A DNA stretch of 64,000 bases, from the NCBI RefSeq assembly GCF_945859705.1, contig NC_079135.1, positions 80,856,253-80,920,252 on the forward strand, given 5' to 3'. This document shows, in pieces, positions 12,547 through 22,309 of this stretch. Origin of the DNA: Episyrphus balteatus (lineage: Eukaryota > Arthropoda > Insecta > Diptera > Syrphidae). The notes under the pieces are model-generated. The model worked only from the letters and a program-made list of their open reading frames with translations, was not told where the DNA came from and searched no databases. Position 1 is the first letter of the stretch; the number at the start of each line of letters is the position of its first letter. The position numbers were made by a program, and so were the translations under genes.

Positions 12547-13030
12547 ACGATAGAGCTGAGTATCTGTCAGTTTCACCAGAGTAATGGTCTTCTCTTTTGG
12601 CTTTGACAAATCCATGATTTCTTACCTTTTATGAATTGTCTCGACTTTTGAAATATTCCACATAAATAAATAAAAAAAAAAAAAAACAACCAATTATTGA
12701 TTCCATAAATCTTATGACAACGTACATGCGCTGATTGGACAATAATTTCAATTCATATTGGTCTTATATTATTATCTGGGATTTGTTGTTTCATTTTTTT
12801 ATTTATCTCAGAATAACCAAAATAATCATCATGGAATGCACGTACTTTATTACGTCATTTCATTAATTACTCACTACGTCTTGTCTCGTTGTCGTGACAG
12901 TACCAGACATTTCTTTAATTCGTGGCTTTGCAAATAAGTTGCACACAAATTTTCAACTCGAAAAAAATTAATTCAATCTAGTCAGTATATCAGTAGTTAT
13001 TAGTTATTAAATAAAAAAATCTAAACAAAC

Positions 13031-13673
13031 ATGTCTGGTGGAAGTTCAACTGCACAAATTAGTGCACAAAATTTACAATTGCCACCTTTAAGATCTCTCG
13101 ATGATTTTGTATTGGGATCTGCTCGATTCCAACTACCAAATCTCCAAGATATGGATAAGTGGGGCAATCGTGTGTACAAAAATCTCCTCTATTACCAAAC
13201 CAATTACTTTCTATTATTCATTGCTATTTACACTTTGATGGCTGTATTAAATCCAGTAAAAATTATTTGTGGCCTCGTTGTTCAAGCAATGTTAATTGCC
13301 ATTGCTATACATTTCTTTGGTGAAATTCCAAACAAAAAGAAGCGTCAAGCTCCAGACAGTCCAGAAAGGTGGTACTATTTGGTGGGAACACTTGTATGTG
13401 GATATATTCTGCTTTATTGTTTGAATGCTGTTCTCTGGTCGTTATTTACTTTATTGCTGCCATTTTCAAGTAAGTAAAAATTGAAAATGTACAAAGTTCA
13501 ATTTTTGTTTAATTATTTAAATTTGATTTCTAGTTTCGTTTGTGCATGCATCTTTGCGATTGAGGAATCTACGCAATAAGGTCGCTAATACTATGGAGAG
13601 CTTTGGGCCTGCAACTCCAATGGGAGTGTTTCTTAATACAATGAACATTACAGGAGAGACAATTTTAAGTTAA
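13031..13673 (+). CDS. ARL6IP5: PRA1 family protein 3 (JWA / ARL6IP5)
   Basis: Two exons, 13031-13469 and 13534-13673 (phase 1, gtaagt donor, tag acceptor), give 192 residues; human ARL6IP5 has 188. A small ER membrane protein of the PRA1 family, known for regulating glutamate transport, ER traffic and microtubules. Seen: N-terminal PLRSLDDFVLGSARFQLP, a cytoplasmic stretch ending WGNRVYKNLLYYQTNY, two pairs of hydrophobic segments separated by the basic loop NKKKRQAPDSPE, and the second-exon block FVHASLRLRNLRNK with TPMG, both diagnostic for the JWA subgroup. Start is the only ATG in good context (caaacATG). An AATAAA overlaps the 3' end at 13676-13681. It resembles Drosophila Jwa. Confidence 0.93.
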
Positions 13674-13675
13674 AT

Positions 13676-13681
13676 AATAAA
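13676..13681 (+). terminator. Candidate poly(A) signal of the JWA gene
   Basis: AATAAA three bases after the stop codon, with further A-rich hexamers near 13703-13712. Insect housekeeping genes often have 3' UTRs this short. Confidence 0.5.
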
Positions 13682-13763
13682 CTCGATAAACATTTTTAAA
13701 TTTAATAATAAAAAAAAACTCGATTTAAAGTAAAGTTAAATACCTACAATATATATTTTATTA

Positions 13764-13900
13764 AGGTCCAATTTATTCACACTCCATTAAATTTAAAGTC
13801 GCCATTAAAAAAGGGAAATTTTAAAATTTGTATGCGATTTGACAGTTTTATAATTTTTAATGGAGCCTTTAAAAATAATGGAGAGTGAATAAATTGGGCC
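13764..13900. repeat. MITE just downstream of the JWA gene, about 140 bp
   Basis: The 25-base arms ggtccaatttattcacactc and their complement at 13876-13900 are near perfect. It lies about 90 bases past the JWA stop codon and may fall in its 3' flank. Confidence 0.75.
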
Positions 13901-13994
13901 TAAATGCTTGTTCTGAAATTATAGCAATGTAGTTTTTTTTTTTTCTAAAGAAAAATGGAAATCAGTTCCTTATCAATTCTACCAACTTTATACC

Positions 13995-14840
13995 CAGTGT
14001 TGCCGAATCTCATGATTTTTGACTCCCATCTCATGATCTCATGAATTCATTGGTAATCTCATGATTTTTTTTTTTTTTTAATTTCCCTTAGAAAAGAATA
14101 AGAAAAACAATAAATTTGTTGAAAACTTAATTTGTAAACAAACATAGATATTTCCCCATTATAATCAGTACATGTAACTTTCTTACTATAGTTTTAAAAG
14201 ATTCAGAAAATGGCCTATCCTATAAAAGCTTGGGATATCCAATCCATTCTTAACTAAAATCATTTTTGAAATATTTTCACTGCCACATTCGTCAGCCAAC
14301 AGTGAAAGAACATTTTCAAAACTAACTTTACTGAAAAAAAAAAAAAATCAGAAACAGACTTAACGAGGTTATTAGACTAATTCATTCCAATGACCTCACG
14401 AAAAATCAAAGTTCTTTTGACTTCAAAGTCACATTCGACAAATATTTCAGTGAAATTTATAACTGCGTTCTTTTGGAAACATTTATCTAATGCTTATACT
14501 TAAAACTGCTTTGAACTACTTTTTCAATTGAGGAATTTCAGTTGGAAGCAAATTCAAATACTAAGCAGTAGATAAATTCCCCCAAAGGAACGCAGCCATT
14601 AAATATGTAATTTATTTATTATTATTTTTTTTCTTAAATATTACCAAATTTTTTTTTTTAATGCTTAATATAATAAAATGAAACCTCATGTTTTTTTTTA
14701 TTTAAAATTTTAACATTTTTGTGAATTATAAATTTATTTTGAGTTTTCTAAGGGCTCCATAGAGAATAAGCAATCTCATGATTTTTTTGGGATCTCATGA
14801 TAAAAATCATGATAAGTCTTTTTTTGAATCAGCAACACTG
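13995..14840 (+). mobile_element. Decayed hAT DNA transposon
   Basis: The ends read CAGTGTTGCC and, inverted, CAGTGTTGCT, the hAT terminal signature. Inside, at about 14280-14352, a plus-strand segment translates PHSSANSERTFSKL, the C-terminal dimerisation motif of hAT transposases, soon followed by a stop. The 8-base flanks tttatacc and gtaagacc match at 5 of 8 positions, which fits an old target duplication. Most of the transposase is gone and a 137 bp MITE has inserted at 14461-14597. The right end is 80 bases from the PQBP1 stop codon. Confidence 0.75.
14461..14597. repeat. MITE of the CTGCGTTCYTTTGG family, copy 1
   Basis: Inverted arms begin ctgcgttcttttggaaacat and carry atttatctaatgctta; the right arm is the complement. 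The same element, clearly homologous over its whole length, is found at 58131-58268. It sits inside the hAT relic and so is younger than it. Confidence 0.8.
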
Positions 14841-14921
14841 GTAAGACCCAAAAAGGTTGTACTTGAGTTATACAAAACCACGATTTATTGTTTCTCAAGT
14901 TATTTTATTTAATTTATTATA

Positions 14922-15862
14922 TTATTGACTTGTACTTCCCTTATCGCTATATTCCCCCATTGGCTTTGGCAAATCTCCTTTGCGGTGTGAGTCACGGTGA
15001 CTTTCTTTTCTCAACATCTTATCGCGATAGCGTTTTATTTCCTTCTGCCGAATCATTTTATCTAAATCACGATTTCGGTGTTTTTTCGGTCCTAGAACAT
15101 GTTGACTTCTAAAGTCACTCTTTAGACGATCGATTTTGGATGACGGTGCATCCAAAGGCATGACATTTGTTTCGTCGGGATCTGCTGACCTTGAGCCTCC
15201 TTCGCTATCGATTTTATCATCGGCACCATCATCACTTTCAAGTGGAACCATTTCTTCTAATTGCCGCCTAAAGACAGCTGCACTTTTGGTTATAGTGGCT
15301 TTTGGATGAGTTGGTGGTAACCAAGATACCATATTATTTCCTGTATTCCAATAGTAAAAAACTCCACAACCAGAATCATAGAGTTCTTTCCAACCTTTTG
15401 GAAGTGGGTATTTTCTATTGAGTCGAGCCCTTCGCTTTAAATAACCTTTTTCGGGTTCTAGAATACCATTACCCCAACGTGTTACACAGAAGAGACTACA
15501 TTTGTGATAAATATTATATTTATTTGGACATCCTTTGTACCCGGATTGATTTCCATCGCCAATGCGAAGTTTCATTCGTTCAATCCAGAAATTCTCTTCA
15601 ATTCTTCTTTCAGGTTCGTATGTATCGAATTGTGAAGGATATTCAATGTCAATTTCATCGTAGTCTTCGGCAATGATTTCTTCATTTTCCAGAACTTCTT
15701 CGGCTTTGCTTTCAATTTGACCTGAAATTTGTTTATTTTGTTACTTGAAATTAAGCTAAGCGGGGTCGGTTTAAATTATATACCAGAATCATCGGAAACA
15801 GAGCCTCCTTTAACAAGACCTCGAGAAGCTAAGCGCTTTAATAAAGCTGGTGGTAAGGACAT
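14922..15862 (-). CDS. PQBP1: Polyglutamine-binding protein 1 (PQBP1)
   Basis: Exons 15784-15862 and 14922-15721 (62-base intron, phase 1) give 292 residues. A nuclear WW-domain protein that links transcription and the U5 snRNP in splicing. Seen: N-terminal MSLPPALLKRLASRG, as in all PQBP1; acidic EEIIAEDYDEID; a Cys/His-rich insert (YKGCPNKYNIYHKC then CVTRWG, residues about 87-110); and a WW domain at about 132-168 with both tryptophans (W137, W160) and the YYW block. The C-terminal half is rich in Lys, Arg and Asp. Human PQBP1 ends with a U5-15kD binding segment that I cannot recognise here; the tail ends KPMGEYSDKGSTSQ. Start chosen by homology, since the later in-frame ATG at 15575 would drop the conserved N-terminus. 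Confidence 0.88.
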
Positions 15863-17103
15863 ATTATTTAAAATGAGATAATTTGTTATATGTTTTAATT
15901 CGAAAAAAAAAAAAAATCAAAAAGGAGATTTCATTCAAGAAATTGCTGTTTGTTTTTATTTCTGTTTTTTGAAATGACAATTTTCCAAATAAATTTTTTG
16001 TTTGAAATGTCAAATTGGACCACGAAGTATAGAGATTGAGAATGTCGACTTCCAGTCACAAAATTCCATTTTCCCTTCCATTTCCATTTGTTCCCTTCGT
16101 GGTCAAAAAAATTGGGTTATTCCAAGGAATACAATAAAATATCCTCCTTTTTTTCAGTATTCATTTCCGACGATTTTTCCAATGGTGAATTTTCTTCGTT
16201 GATTGAAAAAGTATGAGAAGATGGGGAAAAAAGTTTTCCAGCGGAATGAGATTTCACGGGATTACAAAAACAACAATCCCAACGAAAGGTCAGTAATTCA
16301 AATGTGGTTCAGCCTTGGTTCATGAATTTCGGTGGATTAGATGTGGTTCAACTTTGGTTCCAGTGGTAAATCACACCTTTACCACCGATTTTAGTAGGTA
16401 AAACTTATTTTTCTATGTGGCGATCCGATCGTAAGTGACAAAAGTGACAGTACCAATTATTGTAATAGGGCCAAATAAGTGAAATAATAATAATCTTTTA
16501 ATTTATTTTTTGATAGTTTTTCCGTCTGTAAAGCCTTAACTACATTGGCCACTTTCTGTAAAAGTACAAAAGTGAAAATATTTTTTTTGTCTCTAGCGAA
16601 ATTTGTTGGTACCTATAGGTGGTATACAAATTGTTTTTTTTTAAGCCCTAACTACATCGGCCACTTTTTGCAAAAGCATAAAATAAAAACATTGTTTTTT
16701 CGTGCTAGACCTGCTAGTTTTTAAGAAAGAGTACGCAATTTGGTTTTAAATTTCCCGCCCGAAAAACTATACAAAAATGCGTTTGAAAATGTTCACTTAA
16801 AATTTTTCTACTTTAGTACAGTGTCAAAAAATCCATTCGAGTGCAAGCGAGGTATAAGAATGATGAATACATTTTTCATTTGTGTTTGCACCTTAAAGTG
16901 TTAGCTTCTCAACTTCAAATACAGAGGGCTTCTCCAAGCGGTTCCGAATGAAAAAAACACGTGCATTCGTTCTTCTTTGAATTTGACATTTTTCTTTTGC
17001 GGATGGATTCCAAATCGTTCGGATGTATATTTTTTAAAAATTAAATTTTTATAAATTAAAATTATTCACATAAAATAAATAATAATTATTATCCTGCCTT
17101 AAA
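15863..17103. other. Divergent intergenic region between PQBP1 and NOP58
   Basis: Both genes start at this gap, so it must hold two promoters; I see no TATA box or DRE that stands out. A 90-base hairpin lies at about 16016-16105 (ggaccacgaag against cttcgtggtc) and two AGCCTTAACTACAT-family repeats at 16531-16830. The latter have brought much of the interval in by transposition. Confidence 0.5.
16531..16830 (+). repeat. Two partial AGCCTTAACTACAT-family copies in tandem
   Basis: Two head-to-tail left halves: aagccttaactacattggcc at 16531 and aagccctaactacatcggcc at 16643, each followed by the family's ccacttt and agtgaaaat or aataaaaac blocks. The inverted right ends are mostly missing. The second segment also carries the tgcgtttgaaaatgttcact block seen at 11640-11660. 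Confidence 0.7.
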
Positions 17104-20100
17104 ATGTTCGTTTTATACGAAACACCGGCAGGTTATGCTATATTTAAGGTAAATATATCAAAAATAATTTTTTTAAATCATTTTACTTAACATTCTTTTT
17201 TAATTCGTCCTTATTTAGATTCTGGATGAGAAGAAAATAAAAGAAGTTGATAACTTATATCTTGAATTTTCAACACCAGAGAAAGCAAATAAATTGTAAG
17301 TAACATACAAATATCCAATATTGTATTATACCTTAAAATACCATTTTCTTTCGAACCACGTGGTAGTTGTAGCAATGAATTTTACTGCATGAATCCACCT
17401 TTGGCTCTTCTTAATCAAACTTAAAACTTCATTTCCTTTCAATAGAGAAATCATATCAATTTACATATTTTATTTATATATTGTATAATCTTATTTATAA
17501 GAACATTATTAGTTTGATGTTTACTTGCTATATACGTATTACATTGCTCCATTTTATTCAAAATTCGATTAGCATGAAACTTAAATTTCTATGTTGACCT
17601 AACGCGCTTATGTTATTTATATTTTATAATCATTTATCTTTCAAATGCGTGCTTATGTGGAATTTCAATGCTTTACTTTAACATTAGAACACCAGTTTAA
17701 ATTTACCACCTACCTTGTAACTACTCGTATTGACTAATTTATCATTTAAAAAGTTCTTAAAACTAGAGGGCCAAGAAGCCCTACTTTCTTTAAAAAGTAC
17801 TTATTTCACACAATATGAAAGTAAAAAGTGAGCGTTTAGGTACCTAATTGCTAATTGTTTGATGACAGAATATAACTCATTCTCCAAGATAATTCTTTAC
17901 AATTTAATATGATTGTAATACATGGTTTCAAGTACCTACCATATTCTACCACATTTAAATTTTTGAGGTTATGGTTTTAGTTCTGGATGAGAAGCATTTA
18001 TCAATACAATATAGATACAAGGTATTCAAAGATTATTATAGTGTAGTAAAAGTTTTATTTTTTCTTATTAGAAGCGATAGGCACTCGTTTCAGCTGTGGT
18101 GGCACTTGTTATAGAAAAGTAAATCTCAGTTAAATTTCATTGTTAAATAGAGACACGTTTAATAAAACAGATTTGGCGCCTTTTGCTTCTTTTACTCTCT
18201 TAAAAAAAATTGTAGGTATTATTTTCCTGGTTCTTGTTGGCCACTGTAATTGTCAATTCCAAATTTTGACACTAATTTTAATAATTTAAATTATGTATTT
18301 ATACATTATAAGATGGCCTAGTTCCTAGTAGTTCCATGTATATTTTGGAAACTTTGTACTATTGCACCCTAACAATCGCATGAAGGAAATGTATGTGTTT
18401 ATCATATATTTCAAGCGGTTCATAAGAAAGAAAAAATATTTTTAACTAAAATTATGTATGTACATAATTTTTGTAGCTACAGTTGTGCCCATAAGTAGTT
18501 TATATAATTTGTTGAAGCCGTACTTTGTAGTGCTTATTTTTGTGTTTATTTCATCGAAATTGTTCTATGTTAAAATCTTTAGAATGGTTTTAACATTTTT
18601 AGAATTTCGTATAATAAATTAAATAAATACTTCACTCGTTTACATATTAAGTTTTATGTAAATGATTTTGAATTTCTTACATTTTTTTATAATTTGAATA
18701 GATTTTTAAAATTGTATAATGATATTGTAGATGAAGCACTAGCACTTACTATAGTTGTTTAAAATTACATTTAAACTCAAGTTAACTTAACTTGATGATG
18801 AGTTAACCGTGGATTAACTTATTAAATACTATGATATCTTTTATGCTCCAAGTTGTTAAAATTGTCTTGCATCCAATACATAAAAATTGTTTCTTAAGTT
18901 TATTGACTTTAAATTTATTTTATTACCAACTCTGAGTGAACTTGATTGAAACACAAGCAAGTCCTCCAAAAACCATGGCAGTACCCAAAATTCTAAATAT
19001 GAATCTATATTTATGGTGTTTGGTATCTACAAAAAATGTGGACAAAAAGACTACTTCTGAAATACGCTTTGACTGTTTCGGGATAATGATTGAATTTGAC
19101 TATTTGATTCCATACTTCAAAAAAAGGTGTTTTGATAAAAATGCCTTGAATGAAAAATATTGATTTTTGAAGTCATCATGTTTGTATTACACAACGACTC
19201 ATTTTTCAGTATAAAAATCGGTCAACAAACCACTAACTATAAAAGCCTAATAAGTGGTCAGTTATGTGAGAATCACACTCGATTGTGTTTTTCACGTTTT
19301 ACTTAAATATGCTCTACCCACCTTAGAAGTATTAAGGTGGTGCGATGTTAAGCACCTTACCATTTTAAATAACTGAATGCTTTGATTAGGGACATGCTAA
19401 CGAACAGAAACATTTCTGTGTTCAAGTGATTAGTAACTGTTTTAACTGTGGGAGTGTTGGCAAATATTTTAACAAATATCAACTGAAAATTAAATTTAAA
19501 AAAGTCTAAAGTTTTAAAAAATGATACATATGTATTTTAAAGTTTTAAGTTGAAAAGGAATTGCCATCTGGTTTAATTGATGAATTGAAATTTTCTTTCT
19601 GTATTGTGTTTTACATGATGATATTAAAAGGTTTCGCAAAATTTATTAACTTTTATAAAAAGTTTTGATTATAACCTTGGCTGTCTGATTAAACACAATT
19701 TGTATATAGTTTACTTACATACATATTCATGAATGTACGTTTTATAATATTAGTTTTTTATTTGTTTTCTTTAAAGGTTAAAACTTAAACATTTTGAAAA
19801 ATTTAATGACACCACCGAAGCCTTGGCTGCAGCAACAGCTGCTGTAGAAGGAAAAATTGCCAAGCCTTTAAAGAAGACTCTTAAAAAGTTGTTTGGTGAA
19901 GATGTTCAACAATCTCTTATGGTTGCTGATGCAAAACTTGGAAGTGCTATTAAAGACAAGTTTGCTGTGCAATGTGTATACAATACTGGTGTTCAGGAGC
20001 TCATGCGTTGCATCAGAACCCAATCCGATAGTCTTTTGAGTGGTTTGCCTAAAAAAGAAATGACCGCTATGGCCTTGGGTCTGGCTCATTCACTTTCAAG

Positions 20101-21479
20101 ATACAAGCTAAAATTCTCTCCTGACAAAATTGACACAATGATTGTTCAAGCTCAATGTCTGCTGGATGATTTAGACAAAGAGTTGAACAATTATATTATG
20201 AGAGCAAGAGAATGGTAAGTTATTTTACTTAAAATTTAAGAATTAATAGTCTTCTTTTCTGTACAAGATTTTAAAAACTGGATCTTTCAAATGATGATAT
20301 TGAAAAGGTTTCGCAAAAAACTGAACTCTTTTAAGAGTTTTGATGATAACCTTGGCTGTCTGATGAAAGATTTAAAATTTTATCATTGACACTGTGTTTT
20401 CCTAATTTTTGATGAAAAGTTGTAAATTCTTTTTGAAGGTATGGTTGGCATTTCCCTGAACTTGGAAAGATTATCACCGACAATGTGTCTTTTGTGAAAA
20501 CAATTAAACTTGTTGGAACTAGGGAGAATATGTCCAAAATGGATTTATCTGATATCCTTCCTGAAGATATTGAAGCAAGTGTGAAAGAAGCTGCTGAAAT
20601 TTCAATGGGTAATGAGAATTTTTAGTAATTTCTGTTTAACAATAACTTATATATATTTTTTAATTTAACTCTTATAGGAACTGAAATCTCTGAAGAGGAT
20701 ATAATGAATATTCAAGCACTTTGCGACGAAATCATTTCCATCGATTCCTACAGAACACATTTGTATGACTATTTGAAAACACGTATGATGGCAATGGCAC
20801 CCAATCTAACAGTTCTTGTTGGTGAGACTGTTGGAGCAAGGCTTATTGCACATGCTGGTTCCTTAATCAACTTAGCTAAGCATCCCTCATCTACACTTCA
20901 AATTTTGGGAGCAGAAAAGGCACTTTTCAGAGCTCTTAAAACTAAAAAAGACACTCCAAAATATGGTTTGATCTTCCATGCTCAGTTAGTTGGACAAGCC
21001 AGTTTGAAAAACAAAGGTAAAATGTCAAGATCCTTGGCTGCAAAGGCTTCGCTAGCAACCAGAGTTGATGCGTTTGGCGAAGAGGCCACGTTTGAAACTG
21101 GTGTTGCACACAAAGTTAAGTTAGAAGCTCGTTTGAGGCTTTTGGAAGAAGGCAATTTACGTAAATTATCAGGAACTGGTAAAGCAAAGGCTAAATTTGA
21201 AAAATACCAAGTTAAAAGGTAAATTAATTAAGAAATATTTTATGATGTTAAATAATTTTATATTTTTTTATATTTTTTCTTATTTAAAGTGAGGTGCTTA
21301 CTTATCGTACAGAAGATGATAGTACACTGGGTGTTAAGAAAAGGAAACATTCAGAAGCCGAAGCTGATGTTTCGGTTAAAAAAGAAGAACCAATGGATGA
21401 AGGAGAAGAAGAGACAACAGTATCCAAACCCAAAAAGAAGAAGAAGAAGAAGCAAAAGAGCGAAAGTGAAAATAACTGA
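17104..21479 (+). CDS. NOP58: Nucleolar protein NOP58 (Nop5), core box C/D snoRNP protein
   Basis: Six exons: 17104-17148, 17219-17295, 19777-20214, 20439-20608, 20678-21218 and 21290-21479; all phases match and give 486 residues. NOP58 scaffolds box C/D snoRNPs with NOP56, fibrillarin and 15.5K/Snu13, which 2'-O-methylate rRNA in the nucleolus. Seen: N-terminal [15 protein letters not shown]; the coiled-coil region; the Nop domain with [27 protein letters not shown] [24 protein letters not shown], and [23 protein letters not shown] (split here by words) with [11 protein letters not shown]; and a basic KKKKKKKQK tail. The tail is shorter than in human (529 residues). Introns 2 and 3 each hold a C/D snoRNA about 70-80 bases before the 3' splice site, the usual place. 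Corresponds to Drosophila nop5. Confidence 0.96.
17296..19776 (+). other. NOP58 intron 2 (2.5 kb)
   Basis: The longest intron of NOP58, AT-rich, with no protein-coding signal. Its only recognisable content is the C/D snoRNA at 19604-19698; open frames such as that at 18936-19163 show no family motif. Confidence 0.6.
19604..19698 (+). ncRNA. Box C/D snoRNA, copy 1 (NOP58 intron 2)
   Basis: Box C ATGATGA (19615-19621) and box D CTGA (19685-19688) are closed by an 8 bp terminal stem TTGTGTTT/AAACACAA (19604-19611 with 19691-19698). The 3' end lies 78 bases before the exon 3 acceptor, as is normal for intronic C/D snoRNAs. The 14 bases before box D, ATAACCTTGGCTGT, are identical to those in copy 2 and are the likely guide. 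The internal C' box is weaker (TGATTAT) and no clean D' is seen. Drosophila nop5 also hosts a snoRNA pair, as I recall. The rRNA or snRNA target was not identified. Confidence 0.85.
20282..20371 (+). ncRNA. Box C/D snoRNA, copy 2 (NOP58 intron 3)
   Basis: Box C ATGATGA (20291-20297), D' CTGA (20321-20324), C' TGATGAT (20341-20347) and box D CTGA (20360-20363), all in order. The terminal stem ATCTTTCA/TGAAAGAT (20282-20289 with 20364-20371) is perfect but of different sequence from copy 1, so pairing is kept while bases changed. AACTCTT/AAGAGTT folds D' to C'. Shares the post-C block AAAAGGTTTCGCAAAA and the pre-D guide ATAACCTTGGCTGT with copy 1. The acceptor of exon 4 is 67 bases downstream. 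Confidence 0.9.
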
Positions 21480-21568
21480 AGAAGAATTGAAATCTAAAAA
21501 AAGTTATTTTTTGCTAGAAACTTTTGTTTTAGTTTGTAACTACTTTATTTTTTAAGTAAATACATACA

Positions 21569-21574
21569 AATAAA
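21569..21574 (+). terminator. Poly(A) signal of NOP58
   Basis: AATAAA 90 bases past the stop codon, followed by T-rich DNA. Confidence 0.6.
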
Positions 21575-22189
21575 TATTGAAAAGACTGTTTTTTAAACCA
21601 TTTTATTCTTAATTTTTAACTGTTTTGTTATAAAGAATTTGACTTCTAAGATTTGTTGTAATCGACTTCACTCTTATTGTTATCAATCAGACCGGAAATT
21701 AAGATTATATAGAATGCAATAAAGTGACTTCAGCAAGTCAATTTAGCTATTGACTCAATTCAAGTTCGTAATTGACAAATCGTCGCTCGAGAATTGTTTG
21801 GCGTAAACGCCAGTTTTGGAATTTTTGGAAATCGCAATAAGAACCAAGAACTCTCAGATTCGTACGAAATCGGAAACATTTTTGTTCAGACGCTCAATAA
21901 CTTTAATTCTCCAATTTTTTCTAGCGATTCGCAAGTCATAATAAGGCCATAAAAAAATTCATACATTTACATATTTAATTTAATCTGAAGATAAATCTTC
22001 TAGACTAGACATACTGCAGCTTCGGAAACTGAGTCCATTTGGCTGATACAGCACAAGACATTAATACAACAAAGAAAGAAAGAACAACAGAAACACATAC
22101 AACACATAACTACGTGGCACAGATGGGAGACATCGTTGACAATTGTCTCATGTTATCGCTTCAGTTAAGCTGGCGATTTTTGAAAAAAT

Positions 22190-22250
22190 TCTGAGCCGAC
22201 CGTTGGGCTCGAACCCACGATGTCTGGCTCTGTGCCATGCTCACCTGCAA
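22190..22250 (-). repeat. tRNA-derived SINE head
   Basis: Minus strand B box GGGTTCGAGCCC (22205-22216), with GGCACAGAGCCAGACATCGT upstream resembling D and anticodon arms of a decayed tRNA. The B box is the same as in the element at 8655-8745, but the neighbouring bases differ, so the two may belong to different SINE families. Confidence 0.45.
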
Positions 22251-22284
22251 AAAAAAAAAAAACAAATTGCATTTATTTAAACGA

Positions 22285-22290
22285 TTTATT
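22285..22290 (-). terminator. Candidate poly(A) signal of acid phosphatase body A
   Basis: Plus-strand TTTATT (AATAAA on the minus strand) 20 bases beyond the stop codon at 22310-22312; a second copy lies at 22272-22277. Confidence 0.5.
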
Positions 22291-22309
22291 TTTTACTATT
22301 TTTAACAAA

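Larger units (their letters stand above)
8053..13030. other. Gene-free 5 kb between RED/IK and JWA, rich in hairpin elements
   Basis: No open frame here looks like a protein. RED/IK faces left and JWA right, so both promoters fall in this stretch. It holds a tRNA-derived element (8655-8745) and at least seven inverted-repeat elements listed separately. The segment near 8815-8870 also recurs in inverted orientation near 21890-21950, marking a further dispersed repeat. Between these I see AT-rich DNA without recognisable function. Confidence 0.6.
21480..22309. other. Gap between convergent NOP58 and acid phosphatase A
   Basis: Holds the two 3' ends, a dispersed repeat at about 21890-21950 (an inverted relative of the one near 8815-8870) and a tRNA-derived element at 22190-22250 whose body probably runs leftwards. 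No gene. Confidence 0.55.
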
